Shown here in pieces: positions 25,658 through 33,197 of a DNA stretch of 64,000 bases (position 1 is its first letter; each line of letters opens with the position of its first letter). The notes under the pieces are model-generated. The model searched no databases. It saw only the letters and a program-made list of their open reading frames with translations, and was not told the DNA's origin. A program made the translations under genes and the position numbers. This DNA is from Thermoplasmata archaeon (lineage in GTDB: Archaea; Thermoplasmatota; Thermoplasmata; GCA-020350865), in assembly GCA_020348445.1 (NCBI GenBank), contig CP070751.1:2712750-2776749 (forward strand), given 5' to 3'.

Positions 25658-26824
25658 ATGGAAAGGGTCTATCTAGATCATGGGGCTTCAATGCCTGTTG
25701 ATAAAAGAATAGAAGAGGCCATTTTAAAGCATATGACTGAAAATTTCGGCAATCCATTTTCCCTTCATAAGGAAGGAAGGGCCAGTAAAAGATCAGTTGA
25801 AGAGGCTAGAGAAAATGTAGCAAAACTTATTAGTGCTGAAGATAAAGCATCGGTGATATTTACCGCAAGTGCCACAGAATCAAATAATTTAGCAATAAGG
25901 GGTGTAGCCCATAGAAACAAAAACAAGGGGAATCATATTATAACATCTGCAATAGAGCATATGTCAGTGATCAATCCCTTAAAGGACCTTCAAAAGGAAG
26001 GATTTGAAGTCACATTCTTACCTGTGGACAAGGATGGTTTGTTAGATCCAGAGAAAGTGAAGGAGGCCATAACAGATAAGACCATTCTCATCTCGATAAT
26101 GTACGCAAACGGCGAAATAGGTACCATGGAGCCTGTTAGGGAGATAGGAGAAATTGCCAAGGACAAGGATATTTACTTTCATTCAGATTGCGTGGCTGCC
26201 GAAGGTCAAATTCCTATTGATGTTGAAAGGGACAATATCGACCTGCTAAGTCTCTCTTCTAATGACTTATATGGTCCAAAGGGTGTCGGGGGTCTTTATA
26301 TAAAAAAGGGTGTAAAGATTCAGCCCATCATGTATGGAGGAGGACAAGAAAGAGGCCTTAGATCAGGAACCGAAAATGTGTACAGTATATTTGGGATGGG
26401 ATTGGCTGCAAAAATCACCAAGGATGATATGGAGAAAGACTCCCAGAGACTGAAAAGACTAAGGGATAAATTGATCCAAGGTGTGCTGGATAATATTGAT
26501 GAGGCATATCTTACTGGTCATCGGACAAAGAGATTACCTCATCACGCAAGCTTCAGATTCGATTATATCGAGGGTGAGAGTATAATCCTAAATCTCGATA
26601 TGGAAGGGATTTCAGCCTCCACAGGTTCGGCATGTTCATCCAAGACCCTTGAACCCTCACATGTGCTTATTGCCCTTGGCTTAAAACATGAGCAGGCACA
26701 TGGATCATTGGTTCTAACATTGGGTAGGCAAAACACAGATGATCATGTTAATCGAGCATTGGAGGTAATTCCAACAACAGTTCAGAGGTTAAGGGAGATG
26801 TCGCCGTTATATAAGAAAAAATAA
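25658..26824 (+). CDS. IscS/NifS-family homologue lacking the PLP lysine
   Basis: Cysteine desulfurases take sulfur from cysteine with PLP. The start at 25658 (MERVYLDHGAS) fits the family; an ATG-less extension upstream does not. The N-terminal half, His101 (SAIEHMSV), Asp177 (HSDCVAAEG) and the sulfur-accepting Cys326 (GSACSS) are in place. But the usual SxHKxxGPKG reads SSNDLYGPKG, so the Schiff-base lysine is Asp203, and the PLP-contacting glutamine is Ala180. I recall that Archaeoglobus fulgidus IscS has the same Lys-to-Asp change and lacks desulfurase activity. So this protein may be a scaffold or a partner for external sulfur, perhaps with the DsrE-like protein upstream. Confidence 0.88.
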   Translation: MERVYLDHGASMPVDKRIEEAILKHMTENFGNPFSLHKEGRASKRSVEEARENVAKLISAEDKASVIFTASATESNNLAIRGVAHRNKNKGNHIITSAIEHMSVINPLKDLQKEGFEVTFLPVDKDGLLDPEKVKEAITDKTILISIMYANGEIGTMEPVREIGEIAKDKDIYFHSDCVAAEGQIPIDVERDNIDLLSLSSNDLYGPKGVGGLYIKKGVKIQPIMYGGGQERGLRSGTENVYSIFGMGLAAKITKDDMEKDSQRLKRLRDKLIQGVLDNIDEAYLTGHRTKRLPHHASFRFDYIEGESIILNLDMEGISASTGSACSSKTLEPSHVLIALGLKHEQAHGSLVLTLGRQNTDDHVNRALEVIPTTVQRLREMSPLYKKK

Positions 26825-26871
26825 AAGAGTAAATTATAGTAGATTCGAATACGTCAATAGGAAGTATAAAT

Positions 26872-27447
26872 ATGCTGAAGGTTTTGGGAATTTTAGGCAG
26901 CCCAAGATATGGTGGAAATTCTGATATGCTCCTGGATAGCGCCTTAGAAGGAGCCAAGGAAGGAGGGGCTGAAGTCGAGAAAATCAGATTATGTGATTTA
27001 AAAATATCACCGTGTATAGAATGTCATGGCTGCGATGAGACCGGGGAATGTATTGTAGAGGATGATATGCAGATACTGTACCCGAAAATTGTTGCATCTG
27101 ATAGATTGTTTCTTGCCTCACCTATATTCTTTATGAATGTTTCTGCACAGACAAAAGCCATGATAGACAGATGCCAGTGTATCTGGGTAAGAAGGTACGT
27201 CCTTAAACAGACTATAGGAAAGGGAAGGGAACATAGGAAAGGATTTTTCTTAGCAGTGGGTGGCTCCAAAAACCCTGAGAAATTCATGGGAGCCGAAAAA
27301 ACTATCAGAGCTTTTTTTGCTACCTTGGACTTCACTTATGAGAAGGATCTGCTGATTGCGGGTGTTGATGAGATGGGGGGAATAATAAAGCATCCTTCTG
27401 CTTTGGATGATGCAAGGAACCTCGGGAGGGAGATTGCCTCAGTATAA
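26872..27447 (+). CDS. Iron-sulfur flavoprotein (Isf-like, flavodoxin fold)
   Basis: The 191-aa protein begins with the FMN-binding loop GSPRYGGNSDML of NADPH-dependent FMN reductases. It then carries the compact cluster motif Cys48-x2-Cys51-x2-Cys54-x5-Cys60 (CIECHGCDETGEC), typical of archaeal Isf proteins with FMN and a [4Fe-4S] cluster. ASPIFFMNVSAQTKAMIDR is the second flavin-binding segment. Isf proteins move electrons from ferredoxin to oxygen species or other acceptors. It lies 47 bp after the IscS-like gene and may belong to the same sulfur or iron-sulfur unit. Confidence 0.85.
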   Translation: MLKVLGILGSPRYGGNSDMLLDSALEGAKEGGAEVEKIRLCDLKISPCIECHGCDETGECIVEDDMQILYPKIVASDRLFLASPIFFMNVSAQTKAMIDRCQCIWVRRYVLKQTIGKGREHRKGFFLAVGGSKNPEKFMGAEKTIRAFFATLDFTYEKDLLIAGVDEMGGIIKHPSALDDARNLGREIASV

Positions 27448-27498
27448 ATTTTTTAGATGAGCACAGATCCATTTAAAAAAAACCTTTAAAGAAAAATT

Positions 27499-27670
27499 GG
27501 GTGAGGTCGAATTTGACGGATTGGAGCTAGGATAAAACTCTCCGAATGATTTGCTATTTCTGTTATGCAAATCGGAAGTATGAGCCTGAAGTCAGTATCA
27601 TACCTCAAACGAGCGCCGAGGAGTTGGGGAATATCTTTCTCCAATCTATCGTCTTCTTCTGACCTCACCT
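27499..27670 (+). ncRNA. Candidate structured RNA, about 172 nt, unknown family
   Basis: Nested helices cover the whole segment. Closing stem GGTGAGGTC (27500-27508) pairs with GACCTCACC (27661-27669). An inner stem GATTGGAG (27519-27526) pairs with CTCCAATC (27639-27646). A hairpin of 10 bp with a 4-nt bulge is formed by 27541-27554 with 27567-27576, and another by GTATGA (27578-27583) with TCATAC (27598-27603). A TATA-like CATTTAAAAA at about 27470-27479 puts the transcript start at the 5' end of the closing stem. No known RNA (SRP, RNase P, riboswitch) is recognised. The plus strand is preferred only because of the TATA box. The rest of this gap, to 28000, shows nothing further except the next gene's promoter. 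Confidence 0.55.
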
Positions 27671-28000
27671 CCTATTGCCTGAGATAGGATATTGATAGTG
27701 TTTCCCTAGAAAATCTATGCTTTAGTTTCCATATCGTGTAGGAGTTGAATCCTCACTTTATGGGGTTGTTATTTCCTCATGAATAGCTAACGGCTCGCTG
27801 TCCCTTGTCAACCAAAGTCGGTATCTGCTTTTTTCTTCAATTACTAAATGTCCTCATGAACATATAAAGTTTACGCATTTTAAATGACAGAACCTGGAGA
27901 TTACCTGGCTGAAAACCCAGATATTCGGTGTTTTGAGGAATTTATTAAATCCACACCCTACCAGAAAGAATATATCTCTGTAGTGTTTGATGAGGAAGTG

Positions 28001-28522
28001 ATGTTGATATCCTTAAGCGGAACCCCTGGAGTAGGAAAAACCACGGCATCTCTGATATTAAAGAAAAGAGGACATAAAATAGTTGACCTTAATCAGCTTG
28101 CAGAGGAAAACGAATTTGTGGTTGGATTTGATGATAAACGTGGCTCTAAGATAATAGACGTCGAGCGGCTTGACGATTTTATTTGCGAACATTTCACGAA
28201 GGAAAAAACCATTATCGAGGGTCATCTGTCCCACCTACTTTCTGTGGATATTGCGATTATCCTAAGATGTGATCCCATTGTATTGGAGGAGAGATTAAAG
28301 AGGAAAGGATGGCCCGAGGCAAAAATAAAAGAAAATGTGGGAGCTGAAATACTGGATGTGATCAAAGTCGAGGCTTTCGAGGTTGTGGACAAGGTCTATG
28401 AGATTGACACAACAAGTAAAACTCCATTGGAGGTAGCTAAGGTTTGTGAAAATATCCTCGAGGGTATTTACGAGGAGCCCAAGATCAACTGGCTGGATAA
28501 ATACGAGCACCTACTGTTTTGA
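28001..28522 (+). CDS. Fap7/AK6-like adenylate kinase family protein
   Basis: The P-loop GTPGVGKT at residues 7-14 follows the typical archaeal Fap7 beginning MLISLSGTPG. IVDLNQLAEEN, EGHLSHLL, ILRCDP and LEERLKRKGWPEAKIKENVGAEILDV are the other family signatures. Fap7/AK6 binds ribosomal protein S11 and helps small-subunit maturation; it has weak adenylate kinase activity. The frame is open from an ATG at 27884, but the TATA box CATATAAAGT at 27861-27870 lies too close to that ATG, and GAGG stands before the ATG at 28001. So I take the shorter 173-aa form, the normal archaeal length. Confidence 0.85.
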   Translation: MLISLSGTPGVGKTTASLILKKRGHKIVDLNQLAEENEFVVGFDDKRGSKIIDVERLDDFICEHFTKEKTIIEGHLSHLLSVDIAIILRCDPIVLEERLKRKGWPEAKIKENVGAEILDVIKVEAFEVVDKVYEIDTTSKTPLEVAKVCENILEGIYEEPKINWLDKYEHLLF

Positions 28523-28527
28523 TTAAT

Positions 28528-29826
28528 TCACCTTAGCCATGCAAAATCCGAGCCCTCTAAAAGGGCGTGAATGACAACTATGGCAACAGCAGCAATTGTT
28601 AATATTAAATGAAGTCTACTCCACGTATCCATACCCAACCGTTTTTTAAGTGGCTTTTGCTGCCACCCTAAATATCCCAATGCAGTTAGAGCTAGGAATG
28701 CGGTGGTACCAAGTGCCAATCCCTTGAGGCTTCTGGCATGAGGGCTGAATGGTAACATTATCCCATGCAGCAAAGATAAGAAGATTAAAACCAGGGATAC
28801 CCTGCAGTGCCATTTTATTCTGCTAGCTCTGCCACCTGTTACCTTTTCAATCCAAGAAGATATAGGCTTTAAATAACCACATAATCCAATGGATAATATA
28901 AGAAGAACACCAGATAAAAGTCCTGTTACCCTTTCCAATAAGAGGATACTTATTGAACCTTGAAATTCCTCTTTTGGAGGCTCGTATACATATTTGTCAC
29001 CCACCTTTAAATTGGACGATTTCTCAATGGTGTAGTCCTTGCTGTCGGTTGTCAGTGGATCCTCATTTTCGCTATGCTCATGATGTGCTGTTCCTGAAAC
29101 TGCAATGAGAACGGTGTTGTCTCCTTTTTCACTGGAGCTAAGAGGCCAGGTGAAGGTGTGTGATTCTCCAGAACCCAGATCCGGTCCTTTAAGAAGTTGT
29201 TGTTCCACACTGTATTCAACATCCATTGTGAGTGTGAACGATATGCTCGGGCCACCTATAAAATATGAAATCGTGACATCATAATCTCCCGCTCCTCCCC
29301 TCTCTAGTTCACCTGCATCGAGACTTATTTGTTCATCTGCTCCTGATTCCTCTGAAATCCATTCCTGGCCACTTGGGCTCGTCACTGCCAGATCGATATT
29401 GTTCCTTCCATGAAGGCCTTCATCTCCGTCCAAAATTATCTCAGCCCTGACAGCCCCGAAAGTAACAGGGAATGAATAGCTCTGTGTCCCACCAATGCCA
29501 ACTGAGCCACTCATCTCTTCATGATATGGTTCTCCACCCTCCATTGTAGCCTTTAAATTAGGAGCTTCAGATAGAATCATCACAGTCTGTAGTTTCTGGA
29601 CTTTATGCTCTCCAGTATTTCTGACGATCACTTTATATTCGAAATCATAGTTATCTGGAACCTCTTTGGGTGCATCTATGGTGACAGTGAACGCCTTAAA
29701 TTCGCTGTGGCAGTCTTCACAACCGTCATCCCCATATGAGATAGGGTTGGAAATACCTGCTGGAGATATGATGAATGCACAGAGAATAAGGATAGCCCCA
29801 AAGACCAATGCATGGCGTCTTTTCAT
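28528..29826 (-). CDS. Membrane protein with CxxCH motif and C-terminal cytochrome b-like spans
   Basis: Starting from the ATG at 29826 the protein is 432 aa; a TATA box (CTTTAAATA) about 33 bp before it supports this start over the ATG at 29964. A signal-like segment (1-24) is followed by Cys36-x2-Cys39-His40, one haem-c attachment motif. Two beta-sandwich regions come next (about 42-150 and 155-280), and then about five hydrophobic spans. The last four contain paired histidines (WHCRVSLVLIFLSLLHGIM; RLHLILTIAAVAIVVIHALL) as in b-haem four-helix bundles. The likely role is electron transfer from or to the outside; its partner is not known. It lacks further CxxCH motifs. Confidence 0.7.
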   Translation of the reverse strand: MKRRHALVFGAILILCAFIISPAGISNPISYGDDGCEDCHSEFKAFTVTIDAPKEVPDNYDFEYKVIVRNTGEHKVQKLQTVMILSEAPNLKATMEGGEPYHEEMSGSVGIGGTQSYSFPVTFGAVRAEIILDGDEGLHGRNNIDLAVTSPSGQEWISEESGADEQISLDAGELERGGAGDYDVTISYFIGGPSISFTLTMDVEYSVEQQLLKGPDLGSGESHTFTWPLSSSEKGDNTVLIAVSGTAHHEHSENEDPLTTDSKDYTIEKSSNLKVGDKYVYEPPKEEFQGSISILLLERVTGLLSGVLLILSIGLCGYLKPISSWIEKVTGGRASRIKWHCRVSLVLIFLSLLHGIMLPFSPHARSLKGLALGTTAFLALTALGYLGWQQKPLKKRLGMDTWSRLHLILTIAAVAIVVIHALLEGSDFAWLR

Positions 29827-30073
29827 GCCACTCGCAAACGAAATTACTTTATTTAAAGATTCGGAGGTAACTATAAAAGAATTCATAAAACAAATGCAAT
29901 TTTTGTTTAATTTGGTTTTGTTATTTGCTCCAATAAAAATATTAATGATAATCTCAATGCACATGGGAAATTCGTAGAAATATTACACACTCAAATCCGT
30001 TTAAAATAGTATAAAGAGGATAACTAAATGACTGTATCGTTAGGTTGTAGCAAGTTGGATAGAAGGTGGGCCC

Positions 30074-30631
30074 ATGAAGATTGGCGCTGTTCTGAGACAG
30101 AGTTTACCTTTACTTTTACTCTGCGGAATCGGCGAGGTCTTCGCAGGGATGCTCTTTGGGCACAGCGGCAAGTCCCTGGAAATCCTGCCTGGTTTGATCA
30201 TCCTGGTTCCCGCCTTGATTGGACTAAGAGGTAATATTAATACAACATTGGGCTCAAGATTGGGCAGTGCCGCCCACATGGGTTTAATATCGCATAAGAA
30301 CTTTTGGAATGACGAGATGAAGGAGAATGTTAAAGCTTCCCTTTTTTTAAGCGTTGTCATGGCTTTTATTGCAGGCCTTTTGGCAGCCATTACCACCTTC
30401 ATTATGAGGAGTTCATCATTTAATGTTGTAATGAAGATAGTCACAATTGCCGTAGTTGCAGGTTCCATTGCAGGTATAATTTTGGCGTTTATTACCATCG
30501 GGATAATAATGTACGCATTCAAAAGGGGCCTTGATCCTGATAATGTAACTGGTCCGTCCCTGTCCACATTCGGGGATTTAATCACCCTTGGCTGTATATT
30601 CGGCATTGCTTTTATTGTGGGGGGAATTTAG
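30074..30631 (+). CDS. MgtE/SLC41-type membrane domain protein, first copy
   Basis: The 185-aa protein is only the membrane domain of the MgtE Mg2+ channel: five hydrophobic spans with LIILVPALIGLRGNINTTLGSRLGSAAHMG and a C-terminal RGLDPDNVTGPSLSTFGDLITL. The latter is the divalent-metal binding segment of MgtE. The usual N-terminal and CBS domains are missing. AGGTGGG precedes the ATG. It is the first of four tightly packed genes (gaps or overlaps of 0-4 nt), and the next gene is a second copy, so the channel is probably a heterodimer. Confidence 0.85.
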   Translation: MKIGAVLRQSLPLLLLCGIGEVFAGMLFGHSGKSLEILPGLIILVPALIGLRGNINTTLGSRLGSAAHMGLISHKNFWNDEMKENVKASLFLSVVMAFIAGLLAAITTFIMRSSSFNVVMKIVTIAVVAGSIAGIILAFITIGIIMYAFKRGLDPDNVTGPSLSTFGDLITLGCIFGIAFIVGGI

Positions 30632-31204
30632 ATGACAGTATACAACACCAAGAAGATAATGAAGGAGAGCATGCCCCTTCTTTCAATGCTTATCGCCCTG
30701 GAGATAGTTGGTGGTCAGATATTGAGCCAGAACGAGGATTTCCTGCTTAAGGCACCGATATTTCTTGTCATGATTCCAGTAATAAACGGTGTGGGTGGTA
30801 ATATAGGGAGTATCCTTGGAGCCAGGTTGTCATCTGGCCTTCATGTGGGGTCAATTGATCCTTCGCATTATGGTAAAGAACTACAGCAAAACGTGATAAG
30901 CATCATACTTCTTGGGATAATTTCTTATACCTCCCTTGCCATTTTTGTTTTGATAGTCACCCCACAGATGGGGATAAATATTGGGTCAAATGGACTTGAA
31001 ACCCTCTTAAAAGCAGGTTACATCATGATAGGTACCGGGTTGTTGCTTACTGCCATTGTAATAGTGATATCGGTGTTTGTGGCGAGATTTTCTTTTGAAA
31101 ACGGTTTTGATCCTGATAACACCGTTATACCCATTGTCACAACGTTGTGTGATGTACTGGGAATAATTTGTCTTATAATGATGATAGGGGTGGTAGGAGT
31201 ATGA
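30632..31204 (+). CDS. MgtE/SLC41-type membrane domain protein, second copy
   Basis: This 190-aa paralogue of the preceding gene keeps PVINGVGGNIGSILGARLSSGLHVGS and NGFDPDNTVIPIVTTLCDVLG, which matches the metal-binding segment of MgtE. It starts immediately after the upstream TAG, with no spacer, and its TGA overlaps the ATG of the next gene (ATGA). Both membrane halves are needed in the SLC41 layout, where the two domains are fused. Confidence 0.85.
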   Translation: MTVYNTKKIMKESMPLLSMLIALEIVGGQILSQNEDFLLKAPIFLVMIPVINGVGGNIGSILGARLSSGLHVGSIDPSHYGKELQQNVISIILLGIISYTSLAIFVLIVTPQMGINIGSNGLETLLKAGYIMIGTGLLLTAIVIVISVFVARFSFENGFDPDNTVIPIVTTLCDVLGIICLIMMIGVVGV

Positions 31205-31872
31205 AATTACCATGGAAAAAGGAAGAATTCGAGCAAATAGAATACGAGCCAACAAGTGTGAAGGAGCTTCTCACCGAGATGAAGGATGTCTCCGAGCTCA
31301 TCGTGGATTTAGCCTATTCTGCAGTGGTCTTTGACAGCAAGGAGATAGGAGATGAGGTCAGTTATCTTGAATCAAAAATGGATAAGCTCAAGTACCAGAT
31401 AAGGTTGGCCTCCATGCTGGCAGCCAGAACTGTGGATGAGGCAGAGCAGTTGACTGGCATCCTTCAGGTGGCCTCAGCAGCAGAAACCATAGCAAATGCT
31501 GCGGGCGATATGGTGAAGCTTCTAGATATTGATATAGAATCAAGGCCTTTTATTCCTTCGATTCTCAAGGATGCTGACGAGAAGATCAACACGACAGTAA
31601 TTGAGAAATCATCCACAATATCCAATAAGACACTGGGTGAACTATCCTTGGAGTCTGAACTCGGAGTAAGAATAATCGCGCTCAGGCGTGTGAAAAAATG
31701 GATATACGACCCTGAGGGCGACATGAGATTGAAGGTCGGGGACAGGCTCATTGCAAGGGGTGTAATGGATGGATTCAATCTTCTGAAAAAGCTTGCAGAA
31801 GGGGAGATCACGTGGGATGCCCGGGAGGCTGAGATTGGAAAGAGCTCAGGTGGTGCGGGGGTGAAAAAATGA
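31201..31872 (+). CDS. PhoU-like/RCK_C (TrkA-C) regulatory protein, first copy
   Basis: The protein starts at the ATG that overlaps the upstream stop, giving MKLPWKK. Residues about 20-110 are a helical PhoU-like domain (SVKELLTEMKDVSELIVDLAYSAVVFDSKEIGDEV) and residues about 135-200 an RCK_C/TrkA-C domain (LGELSLESELGVRIIALRRVKKWIYDPEGDMRLKVGDRLIARG). RCK_C domains bind small ligands and gate channels. Its place behind the MgtE halves suggests control of the Mg2+ channel. A 4-nt overlap links it with the next gene. Confidence 0.85.
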   Translation: MKLPWKKEEFEQIEYEPTSVKELLTEMKDVSELIVDLAYSAVVFDSKEIGDEVSYLESKMDKLKYQIRLASMLAARTVDEAEQLTGILQVASAAETIANAAGDMVKLLDIDIESRPFIPSILKDADEKINTTVIEKSSTISNKTLGELSLESELGVRIIALRRVKKWIYDPEGDMRLKVGDRLIARGVMDGFNLLKKLAEGEITWDAREAEIGKSSGGAGVKK

Positions 31873-32447
31873 CAGAAAACTTAGAGGGGATGGAGGAGCA
31901 ATTCCTAGAACTAAAGGACACCTCTGAGCTTATGGTAGATCTTGCCTATTCAGCCCTATTATACGACAATGAGGAGATAGCAAAGGAGGTTCAGTTATTA
32001 GAGGAGCTCGTAGACAAGTTGAACTACAAGATCCAAAGAACTGCCTTTATGATCTCTTTGGATGACAAGAACGTGGATAAAGCATTGGCCATAATAAGAC
32101 TTGCAACCAGTATCGAAGCCATTGCAGATGCTGCAATGGAGATTGCCGATGTGGTCCTACGGGATATCGAGCCCCATCCTATTTTCAAGATGAGTGTAAT
32201 GGACTCTGATGTCATAATAACAAAAACCCCGGTTTCAAAATCTTCATTTTTAGCGAATAAAACCCTGGGTCAATCGAGACTAATGACTGATACAGGAATG
32301 TGGGTCATCGCAATAAAGCGTGGAAAAACATGGATATACGGACCTGATGAGAATACCAAAATAAAGAATGGGGATGTTCTTTTTGCAAGGGGCCCTAGGG
32401 AAGGGGAAAAAGAGTTTCTAAAGCTGACAAAAGGAAGAAAAAAATAA
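31869..32447 (+). CDS. PhoU-like/RCK_C regulatory protein, second copy
   Basis: This 192-aa paralogue of the upstream gene has the same two parts: a PhoU-like helical part (LKDTSELMVDLAYSALLYDNEEIAKEVQLLEELVDKL) and an RCK_C part (LGQSRLMTDTGMWVIAIKRGKTWIYGPDENTKIKNGDVLFARG). Two membrane and two regulatory genes in one operon suggest a 2+2 assembly. The gene ends in a Lys-rich tail, followed by an A/T-rich stretch. Confidence 0.85.
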   Translation: MTENLEGMEEQFLELKDTSELMVDLAYSALLYDNEEIAKEVQLLEELVDKLNYKIQRTAFMISLDDKNVDKALAIIRLATSIEAIADAAMEIADVVLRDIEPHPIFKMSVMDSDVIITKTPVSKSSFLANKTLGQSRLMTDTGMWVIAIKRGKTWIYGPDENTKIKNGDVLFARGPREGEKEFLKLTKGRKK

Positions 32448-32541
32448 AAAGAGGGAGCGGTTTTATTAAGAAGTAACATTCATTTATCCCTTTTCATCAG
32501 AGAATCCAGAAAGAACTGCTTCAATAAAATAAAGATAGATT

Positions 32542-32627
32542 CTAGTAGACATGATGTCCACATCCGATAAAATGGCTATTTAATTCCACCTCCCAAGAAT
32601 CTATGTGATTCTGGTAGTTTCTGTTTC
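32542..32627 (-). pseudogene. Fragment of a PQQ/PKD-type surface protein gene
   Basis: On the minus strand this reads HIDSWEVELNSHFIGC and then runs into a stop at 32542. The full gene at 34584-36893 encodes HIEPWEVDLNSHFIGC in the same orientation (plus-strand positions about 34854-34915). The DNA is also clearly alike over about 65 bp. No start or further coding sequence is present, so it is a remnant of a related gene. Apart from it the 264 bases between the RCK_C gene and the DUF4411 gene are empty. Confidence 0.7.
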
Positions 32628-32711
32628 GCTTCCTCTATACCATTGCGATCGGTGAAATCCATATATGGGAACTCACTTGCTCGAAGCGGATAGTTGGAAA
32701 TTTATCACTTT

Positions 32712-33197
32712 CTAATATTTCCAACCTTGCTCTCTAAAGAATTCTATTAATGAAATACATTTCATATTATAATCTTTACAAACATCCGGTATTTTTGGCC
32801 GAGCAGTGGGATCAGTCCTTGGGTGTTCAGATGTTATGACTGTCCATTTTCTTGTTTTTGCTAAAGCAATTAGAAATGGATCTGCTTCTGGAATAGTCTT
32901 ATCAGGATCTATAAGTCTCTGGTATTTTGATGAAATAATACTGACTTCTTTAAGTTGTTCCTCATCTAAATCAATGAACATAGTTTTATGTTTCTTAGCC
33001 CATTCCAACATCTCATCATCAACTTTTTTAAGCTCATTATAAACTTCTTTTGGAGCGATTAATAATCTTTGTTTAATGAGAGCTTCAATATCTTTCCATA
33101 ATTTATTAAAAATATCTGGAGGATAAAATCTTCTCCATAAATCTATCAAGGCACATGTATCAATACAATAACCCTTGGTTAGCCTTGCTTGAATCAT
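32712..33197 (-). CDS. DUF4411 PIN-like protein (putative toxin)
   Basis: The 161-aa protein has a PIN-like fold start, GYCIDTCALIDLW, with the first aspartate at about 13. An acidic APKEVYNELKK helix follows, then EADPFLIALA and VITSEHPR near the end, as in DUF4411. Members of this family sit next to Xre-ImmA/IrrE proteins and are predicted RNase toxins. Its ATG overlaps the stop of the upstream partner gene by 4 nt. It has not been shown to be toxic here; this is inference from the family. Confidence 0.8.
   Translation of the reverse strand: MIQARLTKGYCIDTCALIDLWRRFYPPDIFNKLWKDIEALIKQRLLIAPKEVYNELKKVDDEMLEWAKKHKTMFIDLDEEQLKEVSIISSKYQRLIDPDKTIPEADPFLIALAKTRKWTVITSEHPRTDPTARPKIPDVCKDYNMKCISLIEFFREQGWKY

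Noticed and set aside
27486-27668. A 60-aa frame on the minus strand across the structured RNA segment
   Set aside because: No family likeness or start signal; the segment's nested helices explain the sequence better.
30028-30234. Alternative frame at the start of the MgtE gene
   Set aside because: It is out of phase with the conserved membrane domain, which has its own AGGTGGG site at 30074.
32712-33197. Reading the DUF4411 protein as a second partner of the CARF-like gene
   Set aside because: It is 24 kb away, belongs to a different PIN-like family and overlaps its own Xre-ImmA/IrrE partner.
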